Shown: piece after piece, positions 10,262 to 18,016 of the stretch | Layout: the number at the start of each line of letters is the position of its first letter | Position numbering within the stretch: the stretch's first letter is position 1 | NCBI GenBank assembly: GCA_002842395.1 | Contig: PHCV01000005.1 | Span: forward strand, 124,001-188,000 | From: Betaproteobacteria bacterium HGW-Betaproteobacteria-11 | GTDB taxonomy: Bacteria; Pseudomonadota; Gammaproteobacteria; Burkholderiales; Rhodocyclaceae | Reading direction: 5' to 3' | Length of the DNA: 64,000 nucleotides | Position numbers and translations under genes: made by a program | Notes under the pieces: generated by a model | The model's database searches: none | What the model was told of the DNA's origin: nothing | What the model saw: the letters and a program-made list of their open reading frames with translations, nothing else

Positions 10262-10825
10262 TTAAGCGGCCTTCTTGCCCTTCGGTGCCGGCGAGCCGGC
10301 GTTGACGGCGCTGACCGTGGCATTGGTGGCGGCAGCCACGTTGGCTTCGGCAATTTCGGCAACCTGCTTGGCGGCCTTGGTCATGCTGTCGTAAGCCGAG
10401 TTGGCGGCGGCAATGGCGGACTTCACGGCGGCCACGGCGACATCGGATCCGGCCGGAGCATTCTTCAGGGCCTTGTCGAGCGCGCTGCTGACAGTGCCGT
10501 TCAGCTCGCTGATCTGGCCTTCGTAGATCTTGGTCAATTCGCCTTGGGTCTGGGTGGCGATTTCATAGACACTACGCGAATAGGACACGGCCTTTTCGAC
10601 CGCCGGCTGGGCCAGCTTGGTTTGCAGGTCGATCAGTTCCTGCACATCCTTGATGGCGAGCAGGGCCTTGGCGCTGGCCACGCTGTCTTCCAGCAGGGCG
10701 CGGGCCGTGTTCAGGTTCAGTGCGGCCAGCCGCTCGGCGCTGGCGAACGCGGTGTTGGCGACGGTCAGCAGGGTTTCGACACCAGCCTTGTTGGCGCTGG
10801 CGATTTGGGCAGGTACGTTGGTCAT
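10262..10825 (-). CDS. phaP: Phasin family protein (polyhydroxyalkanoate granule-associated)
   Basis: 187 residues starting MTNVPAQIASANKAGVETLL, with GGAGAA eight bases upstream. Phasins coat polyhydroxyalkanoate granules and control their size. The protein is almost all helical, Ala-rich, with the typical pattern NTAFASAERLAALNLNTARA and LQTKLAQPAVEKAVSYSRSV, and ends in a basic tail (PKGKKAA). It is monocistronic, with its own terminator and a long AT-rich upstream region carrying a TTGCATTGCAA palindrome. No PHA synthase is in the window. An in-frame extension upstream of the chosen ATG has no ribosome-binding site. Confidence 0.9.
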   Translation of the reverse strand: MTNVPAQIASANKAGVETLLTVANTAFASAERLAALNLNTARALLEDSVASAKALLAIKDVQELIDLQTKLAQPAVEKAVSYSRSVYEIATQTQGELTKIYEGQISELNGTVSSALDKALKNAPAGSDVAVAAVKSAIAAANSAYDSMTKAAKQVAEIAEANVAAATNATVSAVNAGSPAPKGKKAA

Positions 10826-11014
10826 GGCAATTCTCCTAAGATAAAAAGTTGATGAATCCAATCAAGCGAAAATGGCAAACGGAAAGCAGCATCGTGAATC
10901 TTGAGGCTTGGATCCATTGCACCTGATTCATTCAACCCCGGTTCCGGAGTCTGTGGTGCACTGCATCATGGTTCCCATTATATGAACTGAAATAGCGATG
11001 TCAACACTTTTTTG

Positions 11015-11025
11015 TTGCAATGCAA
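11015..11025. promoter_or_regulatory. Possible PhaR-type operator upstream of phaP
   Basis: TTGCAATGCAA is a near-perfect palindrome in the AT-rich region 190 bp upstream of the phasin start, in the promoter-containing gap. PHA regulators of the PhaR type bind similar TGCA-rich palindromes in front of phasin genes. The assignment is inference; no phaR gene is in the window. Confidence 0.35.
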
Positions 11026-11073
11026 TAAATAATTTTTTCTGTTAATTTATGTTTAAAAACATATAGTTGAAAT

Positions 11074-11100
11074 AAAAACGGCCCTGCGGGGCCATTTTTA
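11074..11100 (-). terminator. Terminator downstream of the lptC-lptA operon
   Basis: The stem GGCCC/GGGCC with a 4-base loop is followed on the minus strand by TTTTTATTT. It is also flanked by T-rich sequence on the other strand, so it may work in both directions. It lies about 200 bp after the lptA stop and separates that operon from the phasin promoter region. Confidence 0.7.
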
Positions 11101-11174
11101 TTTTGCGGTGCGAAATAATTTGCGCCAGCATTTAACGCGAAAATCGCTCATTTGGCATTCCGTCAAGGTTCGCG

Positions 11175-11291
11175 CGAAGCGAGCCAACCAGGACCCCCCC
11201 GTGAGGGGGGGGGGGCGAAGGGGGCGGGTGTTTGAGAATGGGCTGACTTTCATGATGCGGGGTGATGTTTCCCGGATCATGAAAGTCAGCT
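11175..11291. repeat. Hairpin repeat family D, copy 1
   Basis: This shares with 26933-27061 the order CGAAGCGAGCCAACC, a G/C-tract hairpin, GAATGGGCTGACTTTCATG, GCGGGGTGATGTTTCCCG and ATCATGAA. The last part folds into a 20-bp stem with one mismatch (left arm 11242-11261, right arm 11271-11290) around a 9-base loop GTGATGTTT. It sits between lptA and the terminator at 11074, inside the operon's 3' untranslated region. Function is unknown. Confidence 0.8.
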
Positions 11292-11303
11292 GTTTCTGTG
11301 CGG

Positions 11304-11918
11304 CTATTCCGCAGTTTCCGCAGCGGGGGTGTACAGCGCGGCCGCGCCCTTGAGTGGCGCATCCCCGGAGCGAGTTACGGGCGGCTTCGGCTTCTTGTCG
11401 CGCGGCTGGATCACGGCCCGCACGCGATCGCCACTGCCCGGCTGGGCACGGGTGCCGTTGGGCCCGCTGGTGACGACGTAGTTTTCCGTCTTGCCGTCGT
11501 AGGAGATGAACCGGCCACGCACTTCGTCCAGCCCGCTCTTGACCCAGGCGCGGTTGTAGAACTCGGTTTTTTCGTTTTTCGAGTCATGCTCGATGCGCTC
11601 GGCTTCGCCTTCGATGTATTCGTCGAGTCCTTCCCGCTTCTGGCGGAAATGCGGCAATGGGCCGCCGGTGCTGGTCGCTACGCCACGCTGGAAGCCATCG
11701 GCATCCTGGGTCACCACGATGCGGTCGGCACGAATCACCAGCGTGCCCTTGCTGAGTTGCACGTTGCCTTCGAAGGTCTGGGTTTGTGTCTTGTCATCGA
11801 CGTGAACGCTATCGGCTTCGAGGTTGGTCGGCTTGTCGCGGTCGGCTTTTTCGGCTTGGGCGGGAACGACCAGGAAGGCCAGGCTGGCCAGGGTGAGTAA
11901 GCGTAGATTGAAGTTCAT
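11304..11918 (-). CDS. lptA: Lipopolysaccharide transport periplasmic protein LptA
   Basis: 204 residues with a signal peptide (about 1-22, cleaved after PAQA). LptA forms the periplasmic bridge that carries LPS from the inner to the outer membrane. The beta-jellyroll pattern is visible: NLEADSVHVDDKTQTQTFEG, GTLVIRADRIVVTQDADGFQ and YIEGEAERIEHD. The C-terminal tail (RDKKPKPPVTRSGD and beyond) is longer and less conserved. The gene is the last one of kdsD-kdsC-lptC-lptA and follows lptC by 6 bp. The usual next gene, lptB, is absent. Confidence 0.93.
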   Translation of the reverse strand: MNFNLRLLTLASLAFLVVPAQAEKADRDKPTNLEADSVHVDDKTQTQTFEGNVQLSKGTLVIRADRIVVTQDADGFQRGVATSTGGPLPHFRQKREGLDEYIEGEAERIEHDSKNEKTEFYNRAWVKSGLDEVRGRFISYDGKTENYVVTSGPNGTRAQPGSGDRVRAVIQPRDKKPKPPVTRSGDAPLKGAAALYTPAAETAE

Positions 11919-11924
11919 GGTCAG

Positions 11925-12491
11925 TCAGTTGCTCCGGTTGCGGTACAAGGTAGACGTCACCCGGCCATGCAGGGTGGTGATGCCGGTTTTGTTGTCGAGA
12001 TCGAGCCCGCTGCCATGGACGATGCTCTGTCCCTTGGTGATGGTGACCGGTGTGTTGGTGGTGGCTGTCTCATCGTCCGGAAAGACTTTCAACAAGCGGG
12101 TTTCGAGAACCGCGGGCAGGGCGCCTTCGAGACCCTGACGAATTACCCGGACCTCGTCGATCAGGTCGACTTCCTTGCCATCCCTGCCGACCAGCGCCTG
12201 GCGGGCAAAGACTTCGGTCGGTGGCTGGCGGTGGTAAATCAGGTGCGGCGTGGTGACGAGGCTGGTGTCGTCATCCGGATAGTGCACCATTTTCTCCGCA
12301 TACAGGGTGTGTTGCAGTGTTCCATCGAGGTCGAAGCGACGTACCTTGAACTGCTCGACGACATAGTCCGGATCATGGCGCAGCGGGCCGTGCGGGTTGT
12401 CGGCCTGGACCACCCGATAGAGCCAGTAGGTGACGGCCGTCAGCAGAGCCATCAGGGCCAGGGGTGCCAGCGAGGCGGCGCGGCTGTTCAT
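11925..12491 (-). CDS. lptC: LPS export ABC transporter periplasmic protein LptC
   Basis: 188 residues with one N-terminal membrane anchor (about residues 8-28) and a periplasmic domain of LptC type (YVVEQFKVRRFDLDGTLQHT, MVHYPDDDTSLVTTPHLIYH). LptC couples the LptBFG extractor to LptA. The upstream gap to kdsC (12492-12569) contains palindromic G/C-rich sequence. The surrounding operon order (Kdo synthesis, then LPS transport) is the standard one. Confidence 0.92.
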   Translation of the reverse strand: MNSRAASLAPLALMALLTAVTYWLYRVVQADNPHGPLRHDPDYVVEQFKVRRFDLDGTLQHTLYAEKMVHYPDDDTSLVTTPHLIYHRQPPTEVFARQALVGRDGKEVDLIDEVRVIRQGLEGALPAVLETRLLKVFPDDETATTNTPVTITKGQSIVHGSGLDLDNKTGITTLHGRVTSTLYRNRSN

Positions 12492-12492
12492 G

Positions 12493-12568
12493 TCAGTACC
12501 GCCCGGCCGCCCGAAGGTACTGACCCGCCCCCTTGGGGGGCAGCGAGCGAAGCGAGCGTGGGGGTTGT
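12493..12568. repeat. Palindromic REP-like sequence between kdsC and lptC
   Basis: There are two inverted pairs: TCAGTACC (12493-12500) with GGTACTGA (12516-12523), then GCCCCCTTGGGGGGC (12527-12541). These are followed by AGCGAGCGAAGCGAGCGTGG. The last motif resembles the CGAAGCGAGCC start of repeat family D. It could act as an attenuator between the two genes. Confidence 0.5.
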
Positions 12569-12569
12569 T

Positions 12570-13094
12570 TCATTCCAGATACGCCGAGAGCAGGGCATCC
12601 CATTTGCCCTGAGCCCGCAGGATCAGTTCGCAGACTTCGCGCACCGCACCGCGACCGCCGACTTTTTGCGCCGTGTAATCGACCCGCGACACCACCTCGT
12701 CGTGGCCGTCGGCGACCGTGGCGGAAAAGCCGCAGGCCATCAGCAAGGGCAGATCGACGATGTCGTCCCCCATGTAGCCGGCGGCGGAAAAATCCATGCC
12801 GCGCTGGTGCAGGATGTCGGCCATCGCCTTGCGCTTGTCCTCGATGCCCATGTACAGTCCGTCGATGCCCAGATTCATGGCCCGCAGCTCGAGCGCGGCA
12901 GAGGCCCGACCGCTGATGATGACCACCTCGATGCCGGCCTGTTGCAGCAGCTTCAGGCCGTGACCGTCGAGTGACGAAAAGGCTTTCATGGCATCGCCCT
13001 GCGCCGTGTAATACAGCGTGCCGTCGGTCAGTACGCCATCGACATCGAAACCCATCAGCGATAATCCGGCCGCCCTGGCGAGGATTTTTTCCAT
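12570..13094 (-). CDS. kdsC: 3-deoxy-D-manno-octulosonate-8-phosphate phosphatase
   Basis: 174 residues starting MEKILARAAGLSLMGFDVDG. KdsC is the HAD phosphatase that releases Kdo for LPS core synthesis. The HAD motifs are seen: DVDGVLTDG (nucleophile Asp), ISGRAS, and GDDIVDLPLL. It ends with RGAVREVCELIL, which is typical of the family. The ATG overlaps the kdsD stop (ATGA), indicating translational coupling. Confidence 0.95.
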   Translation of the reverse strand: MEKILARAAGLSLMGFDVDGVLTDGTLYYTAQGDAMKAFSSLDGHGLKLLQQAGIEVVIISGRASAALELRAMNLGIDGLYMGIEDKRKAMADILHQRGMDFSAAGYMGDDIVDLPLLMACGFSATVADGHDEVVSRVDYTAQKVGGRGAVREVCELILRAQGKWDALLSAYLE

Positions 13095-14086
13095 CAGATC
13101 ACCTTGGCGCGGAACAGGTCGTGCATGTGCAGCGCACCACACAGCTTGCCGGCGTCATCGACCACCAGCAACTGGCTGACGGCGTGGGTTTCCATCATCT
13201 CGACGGCTTCCACGGCCAGGCGGCGGGCTTCGATGCGCCGCGGCTCATGCGTCATCACCGCCGCGACGGCGACCTGGCGCAAATCGCCCAGGCGCTCCAT
13301 GGCGCGGCGCAGGTCGCCATCGGTGAAGATGCCCTGGACATGGCCGGCGGCATCGCCGACCACGACCATGCCCATGCCGCCACGGGTCATCGTCGCCAGT
13401 GCTTCGGGGATCGCCGTTTCGGACGCTACGACCGGAACGCGAGTTTGCATCACGTCACTGACATGGGTTAACAGCTTGCGTCCGAGCATGCCGCCGGGAT
13501 GGGAGCGGGCGAAATCCTCCGTGCCGAAACCGCGGGCATCGAGCAGGGCCACGGCCAGCGCATCGCCCAGCGCCAGAGCCGCCGTGGTGCTGGCTGTCGG
13601 CGCCAGGTTGAGCGGGCAGGCTTCCTGGGCGACCCGGGCATCGAGATGGACATCCGCCTCCTGGGCCAGCGAGGAAGCCTCGTTGCCGGTGATGGCGATC
13701 AGCCGGCCGCCCTGGCGCTTGACCAGCGGCACGATGGTGAGCAACTCGTCATTTTCGCCCGAGTTGGAGAGGACGATCAGCACGTCATCCCTGGCGATCA
13801 TGCCGAGGTCGCCATGCACGGCCTCGGCGGCGTGCACGAAATACGCCGGGGTTCCGGTGCTGGCGAAGGTGGCGGCGATCTTGCGGGCGACATGCCCGGA
13901 CTTGCCGATGCCGCTGACGATGACGCGGCCGCGGCTTTCCAGGACCAGCTGCACGGCCGCGGAAAATTCCCCGCCCAGCCGTGCACCGAGCGCGGCGATG
14001 GCGCCGGCCTCGATCTCCAGCACTCGCCGTCCCATGCCAAGGACATGATCCGGATCGAGGCGGGGTGAGGGTTTTGCTTGGCTCAT
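13094..14086 (-). CDS. kdsD: D-arabinose 5-phosphate isomerase
   Basis: 330 residues. KdsD converts ribulose 5-phosphate to arabinose 5-phosphate, the first committed precursor of Kdo. The SIS domain (about residues 40-180) has SGIGKSGHVARKIAATFAST, HGDLGMIARDDVLIVLSNSG and the family segment ARSHPGGMLGRKLL. Two CBS domains follow (about 205-330). It is the first gene of the kdsD-kdsC-lptC-lptA run and is divergent from the Kef-like gene, with 86 bp between the starts. Confidence 0.96.
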   Translation of the reverse strand: MSQAKPSPRLDPDHVLGMGRRVLEIEAGAIAALGARLGGEFSAAVQLVLESRGRVIVSGIGKSGHVARKIAATFASTGTPAYFVHAAEAVHGDLGMIARDDVLIVLSNSGENDELLTIVPLVKRQGGRLIAITGNEASSLAQEADVHLDARVAQEACPLNLAPTASTTAALALGDALAVALLDARGFGTEDFARSHPGGMLGRKLLTHVSDVMQTRVPVVASETAIPEALATMTRGGMGMVVVGDAAGHVQGIFTDGDLRRAMERLGDLRQVAVAAVMTHEPRRIEARRLAVEAVEMMETHAVSQLLVVDDAGKLCGALHMHDLFRAKVI

Positions 14087-14172
14087 CGGCGTGCGGCATT
14101 TATGATGGGAGCCAATTATCCCAGATTGGAGCCGTCGGCGTATAGCCGCTGGCCCGCAAGCCGTTTTCCACC

Positions 14173-16152
14173 ATGACCGAAACCCTGCCTTTCATTCTCC
14201 TGTTGCTCGCCGCTGCCGTGGTGGTGGTCACCTTGTTCCGCAGCCTCGGCCTGCCGCCGATCATGGGCTATTTGCTGGTCGGTGCGGTGCTCGGGCCGCA
14301 CGCCCTGGGCTGGGTGCCGGATGTGTCGCAGACGCGCCATCTGGCGGAGTTCGGCGTGGTCTTCCTGATGTTCTCGATCGGTCTCGAGTTCTCGTTGGCG
14401 CGGCTGTTTGCAATGAAGCGCATCGTCTTCGGCCTCGGGCTGGCGCAAGTCGTCGCCGCGATGGCCGTGGTCCTGCTGGCGGTACAGATGCTCGATCTCT
14501 CGCCGTTTGCCGGCATTGCGCTGGGTGGAGCGCTGGCGATGTCATCGACGGCGATCCTCTCCAAGCTGCTGGTCGAGCGCGGCGAACTGGATGCGCCGCA
14601 TGGCCGCCAGGTGATCGGCGTGCTGCTGTTCCAGGATATTGCCGTGGTGCCGCTGCTGGTGCTGATTCCGGCGCTCACCCAGCCGCTCGACGCGATGGCC
14701 GAGGCGATGCTGCTGGCCGGCATCAAGGCGGCACTGGTGCTGGCGCTGGTGCTGTTCATCGGCCAGCGGCTGTTGTCCTCCTGGTTTTATCTGGTGGCCC
14801 GGCGCAAATCGGCCGAACTGTTCATGCTCAATGTGCTGCTGATTACCCTGGGGCTGGCCTGGATCACCGAACAGGCCGGCCTGTCGCTGGCGCTGGGAGC
14901 GTTTACCGCCGGCATGCTGATCGGCGAGACCGAATATCGCTACCAGGTGGAAGAAGACATCAAGCCGTTTCGCGATGTCCTGCTCGGGCTGTTTTTCGTC
15001 GCCATCGGCATGCGCCTGAACGTGCCGCAGATCGCCGGTGAATGGCCGCAGGTGATTGGTATCCTGCTGGCCTTGCTGGTGGGCAAGCTGCTCATCGCCG
15101 GCAGCCTTTCGCGCGCATTTGGCGCGCTGCCGGGCACGGCGCTGCGCAGCGGGCTGTGGCTGTGCGCCGGCGGCGAGTTCGGTTTCGTCCTGCTGGCGCG
15201 CAGCGGCGATGTCGGCTTGCTTCAGCCGGCACAGTTGCAGCCGGTGCTGGCGGCGCTGGTGCTCTCCCTGCTGCTGGCGCCGCTCATCGTGCATTTTTCC
15301 GACCGGTTGGTGTTTCGTTTCGTCGCCTCGGAATGGCTGTTGCGTTCGATGCAGGTGACGCAACTGGCGGCGCGGTCGTTGACCGTCGAACAGCATGCGA
15401 TCATCTGCGGTTATGGCCGTACCGGACAGCATCTGGCACGCTTTCTCGAAGCCGAGGACATCAGTTTCGTGGCCATCGACCCCGATCCGGAACGGGTGCA
15501 GGCGGCGGCCGTGGCAGGGGAAACCGTGTCCTGGGGCGATGCGACGAAGAAGGAAACCCTGCTCGCCGCCGGGCTTGCCCGCGCCAGCGTGGTCATCATC
15601 ACCTTTGCCGAGACGGCTACCGCGCTCAGGGTGATTCATCGCGTGCGCGAACTGCATCCCGGGGTGGCGATCGTCTCGCGTGCCCGTAGCGAGGCCGATG
15701 TGGAAAAGCTGTTTGCCGCCGGCGCGGCGGAAGTCGTACCCGAAGCCCTCGAATCGAGCGTGATGCTGGCGACCCACGCGCTGGCGCTGGCCGGCGTGCC
15801 GATGCACAAGGTGATCAAGCGGCTGCGCGAGCAGCGCGAGCAGCACTATGCCTTGCTGCGCGGTTTCTTTCACGGCGCGACCGATACCGGTGCGGGCATG
15901 ACCGATGCCGAGCAGCCGCGCCTGCACGCGGTGACCCTGACGCCGGGCGCCTGGGCCGGCGGCCGGCGGCTGGGCGAGGTCGAACTGGAAAAAGTCGGCG
16001 CTGGCGTGACGGCGATTCGCCGCCGCTCGCAGCGCGGCCTCAAGCCGGAGCCGCAACTGGAGTTGTGCGAAGGCGACGTGGTGGTGCTGATGGGAACCGC
16101 CGCCGCGGTGATGGCGGGGGAAGCGCGGCTGCTGAGCGGAAAGCTGAAATGA
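14173..16152 (+). CDS. CPA2-family cation:proton antiporter (KefB/KefC-like) with RCK domains
   Basis: 659 residues. The N-terminal antiporter domain has about 12 membrane segments (residues 1-385), with GLPPIMGYLLVGAVLGPH, EFGVVFLMFSIGLEFSLARL and GVLLFQDIAVVPLL typical of Kef-type K+/H+ antiporters. From about residue 408 it has a cytosolic RCK_N nucleotide-binding domain (AIICGYGRTGQHLARFLEAE), followed by a TrkA-C-like domain. These domains usually gate K+ efflux in response to NAD(H) or glutathione adducts. A short dispersed repeat (15989-16014) lies in the TrkA-C region and encodes KVGAGVTA. Confidence 0.92.
   Translation: MTETLPFILLLLAAAVVVVTLFRSLGLPPIMGYLLVGAVLGPHALGWVPDVSQTRHLAEFGVVFLMFSIGLEFSLARLFAMKRIVFGLGLAQVVAAMAVVLLAVQMLDLSPFAGIALGGALAMSSTAILSKLLVERGELDAPHGRQVIGVLLFQDIAVVPLLVLIPALTQPLDAMAEAMLLAGIKAALVLALVLFIGQRLLSSWFYLVARRKSAELFMLNVLLITLGLAWITEQAGLSLALGAFTAGMLIGETEYRYQVEEDIKPFRDVLLGLFFVAIGMRLNVPQIAGEWPQVIGILLALLVGKLLIAGSLSRAFGALPGTALRSGLWLCAGGEFGFVLLARSGDVGLLQPAQLQPVLAALVLSLLLAPLIVHFSDRLVFRFVASEWLLRSMQVTQLAARSLTVEQHAIICGYGRTGQHLARFLEAEDISFVAIDPDPERVQAAAVAGETVSWGDATKKETLLAAGLARASVVIITFAETATALRVIHRVRELHPGVAIVSRARSEADVEKLFAAGAAEVVPEALESSVMLATHALALAGVPMHKVIKRLREQREQHYALLRGFFHGATDTGAGMTDAEQPRLHAVTLTPGAWAGGRRLGEVELEKVGAGVTAIRRRSQRGLKPEPQLELCEGDVVVLMGTAAAVMAGEARLLSGKLK
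15989..16014 (+). repeat. Short dispersed repeat core (26 bp), in kef-like gene
   Basis: AAAAAGTCGGCGCTGG, then CGTG and ACGGCG. It has the exact core length and is read as EKVGAGVTA, the same codon phase as in argJ and wbuC. Confidence 0.6.
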
Positions 16153-16153
16153 A

Positions 16154-16175
16154 AAAGCCCGCCGAAGCGGGCTTT
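16154..16175. terminator. Bidirectional terminator between kef-like and pilin-like genes
   Basis: The perfect stem AAAGCCCGC / GCGGGCTTT with loop CGAA starts two bases after the antiporter stop. On the minus strand it is followed by a T-run, making it the terminator of the convergent pilin-like gene. Confidence 0.8.
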
Positions 16176-16193
16176 GGAGGGCACTCTATCAGT

Positions 16194-16865
16194 TTAGAAA
16201 GATTGGCAGACTGTATAGGGCAGGCCGTCGTTGATGCTTGCCGAGGTTACGACTGCAACAGCAGTAGAGGTTCCCGGCACGAACGGAGCGGGAACGCTTG
16301 AGGTGAGGACCGCACGCACGCTGCCCGTCGAAGTCTCACCATCATCGAGTGTGGTATCCATTTGTTTGACGAACTTTCCCAAGACGCCGTCGGTGCATAC
16401 CAGGTAAGTTCCTGTCATGCCGGCGATCACCGGATTTGCCGCACTCTGCACGCCAATGAGCCCCCCATCCGCATTTTTTGGAATGTAATTGGCGTCTGCT
16501 ACGTTGGTTGGGCCCGCAGCCAGGTTGGCAAGGCGAACATGCTGCCAGAATAAATAGCTCTCATCGGTATTTGTCGTCGAGTTATATCCGCCATTGATGA
16601 TCCCATTGCCAAGACACCCTGCACACGTGGCTGTTGTTCCGCCATGATGAGCATTCGCTTGTGGATCGTCGCCAGGAAGTGCCTTGTATTTATCTTGGTA
16701 GCCGTAAATGAATACAGAGACATTGCGTATGTCGCTGATGATGTTCTTCACCTTCGCGCTGTTGATCAGCTCCTGGCCCTTGAGCACGCCGCCCAGTAGC
16801 AGGCCGATGATGACCAGCACGATGGCGATTTCGACCAGGGTAAAACCGGATTGTCTGTTACGCAT
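16194..16865 (-). CDS. Type IV pilin-like / pseudopilin protein
   Basis: 223 residues. The N-terminus is a class III prepilin signal: a short leader MRNRQSG, then FTLVEIAIVLVIIGLLLGGV with Glu at +5, the site processed by prepilin peptidase. The C-terminal head is unlike the main pilins. It contains GYQDKYKALPGDDPQANAHH and a CAGC pair plus two later Cys that could form a disulfide. It is a stand-alone gene without other pilus genes nearby, so it may be a minor pilin or an orphan pseudopilin. A strong AT-rich upstream region (16866-17032) probably carries its promoter. Confidence 0.85.
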   Translation of the reverse strand: MRNRQSGFTLVEIAIVLVIIGLLLGGVLKGQELINSAKVKNIISDIRNVSVFIYGYQDKYKALPGDDPQANAHHGGTTATCAGCLGNGIINGGYNSTTNTDESYLFWQHVRLANLAAGPTNVADANYIPKNADGGLIGVQSAANPVIAGMTGTYLVCTDGVLGKFVKQMDTTLDDGETSTGSVRAVLTSSVPAPFVPGTSTAVAVVTSASINDGLPYTVCQSF

Positions 16866-17032
16866 GGGGATATCCTCAGGGAGAGTTATTTTGGTGTGGA
16901 AAATATAGCATGGAGCGTGCCATTAATTTATGTATCTATATTTCAATTAGTTATATTTGCATCTTGAATTGTTTCTTCATCTGAAATGTCGATTTGTCGA
17001 CGGGGCTGTCAAGGAAATCGACAGTCGAGGCA

Positions 17033-18016
17033 TCAGGGCGCGCTGATGCCGATGGCGATTAGACGCTGGCGTGCCTGCTCGGCCAGCGGGTCGAGGCCCG
17101 CGGCGCGGGCCACCTCCAGCGCGCGACGGTAGGCCGCTGCCGCCAGTGCACTCGCCGTCTTGCCATCCGCTACGGCGAGGATCCGCAGCGGCGAGGAGAG
17201 TGTACTTTGCTCGACCGTCCTGCTGCGCAGGGGCTTTATCAGAGCGTTTTTTGCTCGACGGCCTTGTAGCGCAGTTGCTTCATCAGCGCCGACTTTTTGG
17301 GCGTCGCCGATCAGCAGCCAGTCGCGGGCGATCTTTTCCGGCCGGGCAAGCGGGCGATCGAGGTCGAGCGCGGCTTCGGCGGCGGTCAGTGCCGCGGTGG
17401 TTTCGCCCAGCGCCAACCGGGCCTCGGCCTGAAGTCGCCAGGCATTCGCCATTTCCGTCGGCTGCTGGTCGGTGGTTAGCAACCCGGCCGCGGTCTGGGC
17501 ATGAGTGAGTGCTTCTTCCGCATGGCTTTCGCCGAGCGCCAGGCGGGCGGCGAGCAGGTGCAGGCCGGCCTGTTGCGGACAGGCGGCGCAGGCGGCGAAA
17601 GCGGTCGTCAAGGTGGCGCGAGCGGCCGTAATCTGCCCCAGGGCGAGCTGGGCCTGCGCGCGCAGCGGTAAAACTTCGCTGGAGCGGGCGGGTAAGCCGG
17701 CGGCTACCGGCTGCACTCGATCGAGGAGGCCGAGCGCCTCTTCGGCCTGGCCGTCGGCGAGTTCGGCGCGCGCCTGATGCAGCGCATTGCGCAGCGCGGC
17801 ATCCGGGTCGTCGATGGCGGTAAAGAGCCGGGCGGCCTCGGCAAAGCGCGCTCCGGCGGCGGGGAACTCGCCGCGTGCGTAGCGCCTTGCGCCGTCCTGC
17901 TCGAATTGCAGCGCACGCTCCAGCGGTGCGGGCAACGGCTTGGGCGGCGCGCCGCCGCAGGCGGCGAGCTGAGCAAGGAGAGTGACGAGAAGGGCGATCG
18001 AGCCCCAGGTTCTCAT
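17033..18016 (-). CDS. Putative lipoprotein with TPR-like repeats, last gene of the Mce-type operon
   Basis: 327 residues. It has a lipoprotein signal peptide with lipobox LAAC at about residue 20 (LLAQLAACGG). It continues as an Ala/Leu-rich helical-repeat protein resembling tetratricopeptide repeats (FEQDGARRYARGEFPAAGAR, ALHQARAELADGQAEEALGL). Residues of about 240-288 are encoded by the 146-bp dispersed repeat at 17153-17298. Downstream, the TPR pattern resumes as SALAAAAYRRALEVARAAG. The start overlaps the MlaD-like stop by 4 bp, so it probably works with the transporter as an outer-membrane or auxiliary lipoprotein. Confidence 0.75.
   Translation of the reverse strand: MRTWGSIALLVTLLAQLAACGGAPPKPLPAPLERALQFEQDGARRYARGEFPAAGARFAEAARLFTAIDDPDAALRNALHQARAELADGQAEEALGLLDRVQPVAAGLPARSSEVLPLRAQAQLALGQITAARATLTTAFAACAACPQQAGLHLLAARLALGESHAEEALTHAQTAAGLLTTDQQPTEMANAWRLQAEARLALGETTAALTAAEAALDLDRPLARPEKIARDWLLIGDAQKVGADEATALQGRRAKNALIKPLRSRTVEQSTLSSPLRILAVADGKTASALAAAAYRRALEVARAAGLDPLAEQARQRLIAIGISAP
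17153..17298 (-). repeat. Modular dispersed repeat, copy B (146 bp), translated inside the lipoprotein
   Basis: On the minus strand it starts AAAAAGTCGGCGCTG and ends GCAAGACGGCG. It holds two tandem 44-bp units (17198-17241 and 17242-17285 on the plus strand) that differ from each other at a few positions, and a 44-bp head region. It is nearly identical to 22182-22326. In the lipoprotein it is read in frame as KVGADEATALQGRRAKNALI, continuing to LAVADGKTA. This is the same reading phase as copy A. Confidence 0.9.

Noticed and set aside
12655-12680. A possible repeat core in kdsC
   Set aside because: The first 12 bases match but the right end does not, and the encoded QKVGGRGAVREV is a normal KdsC segment.
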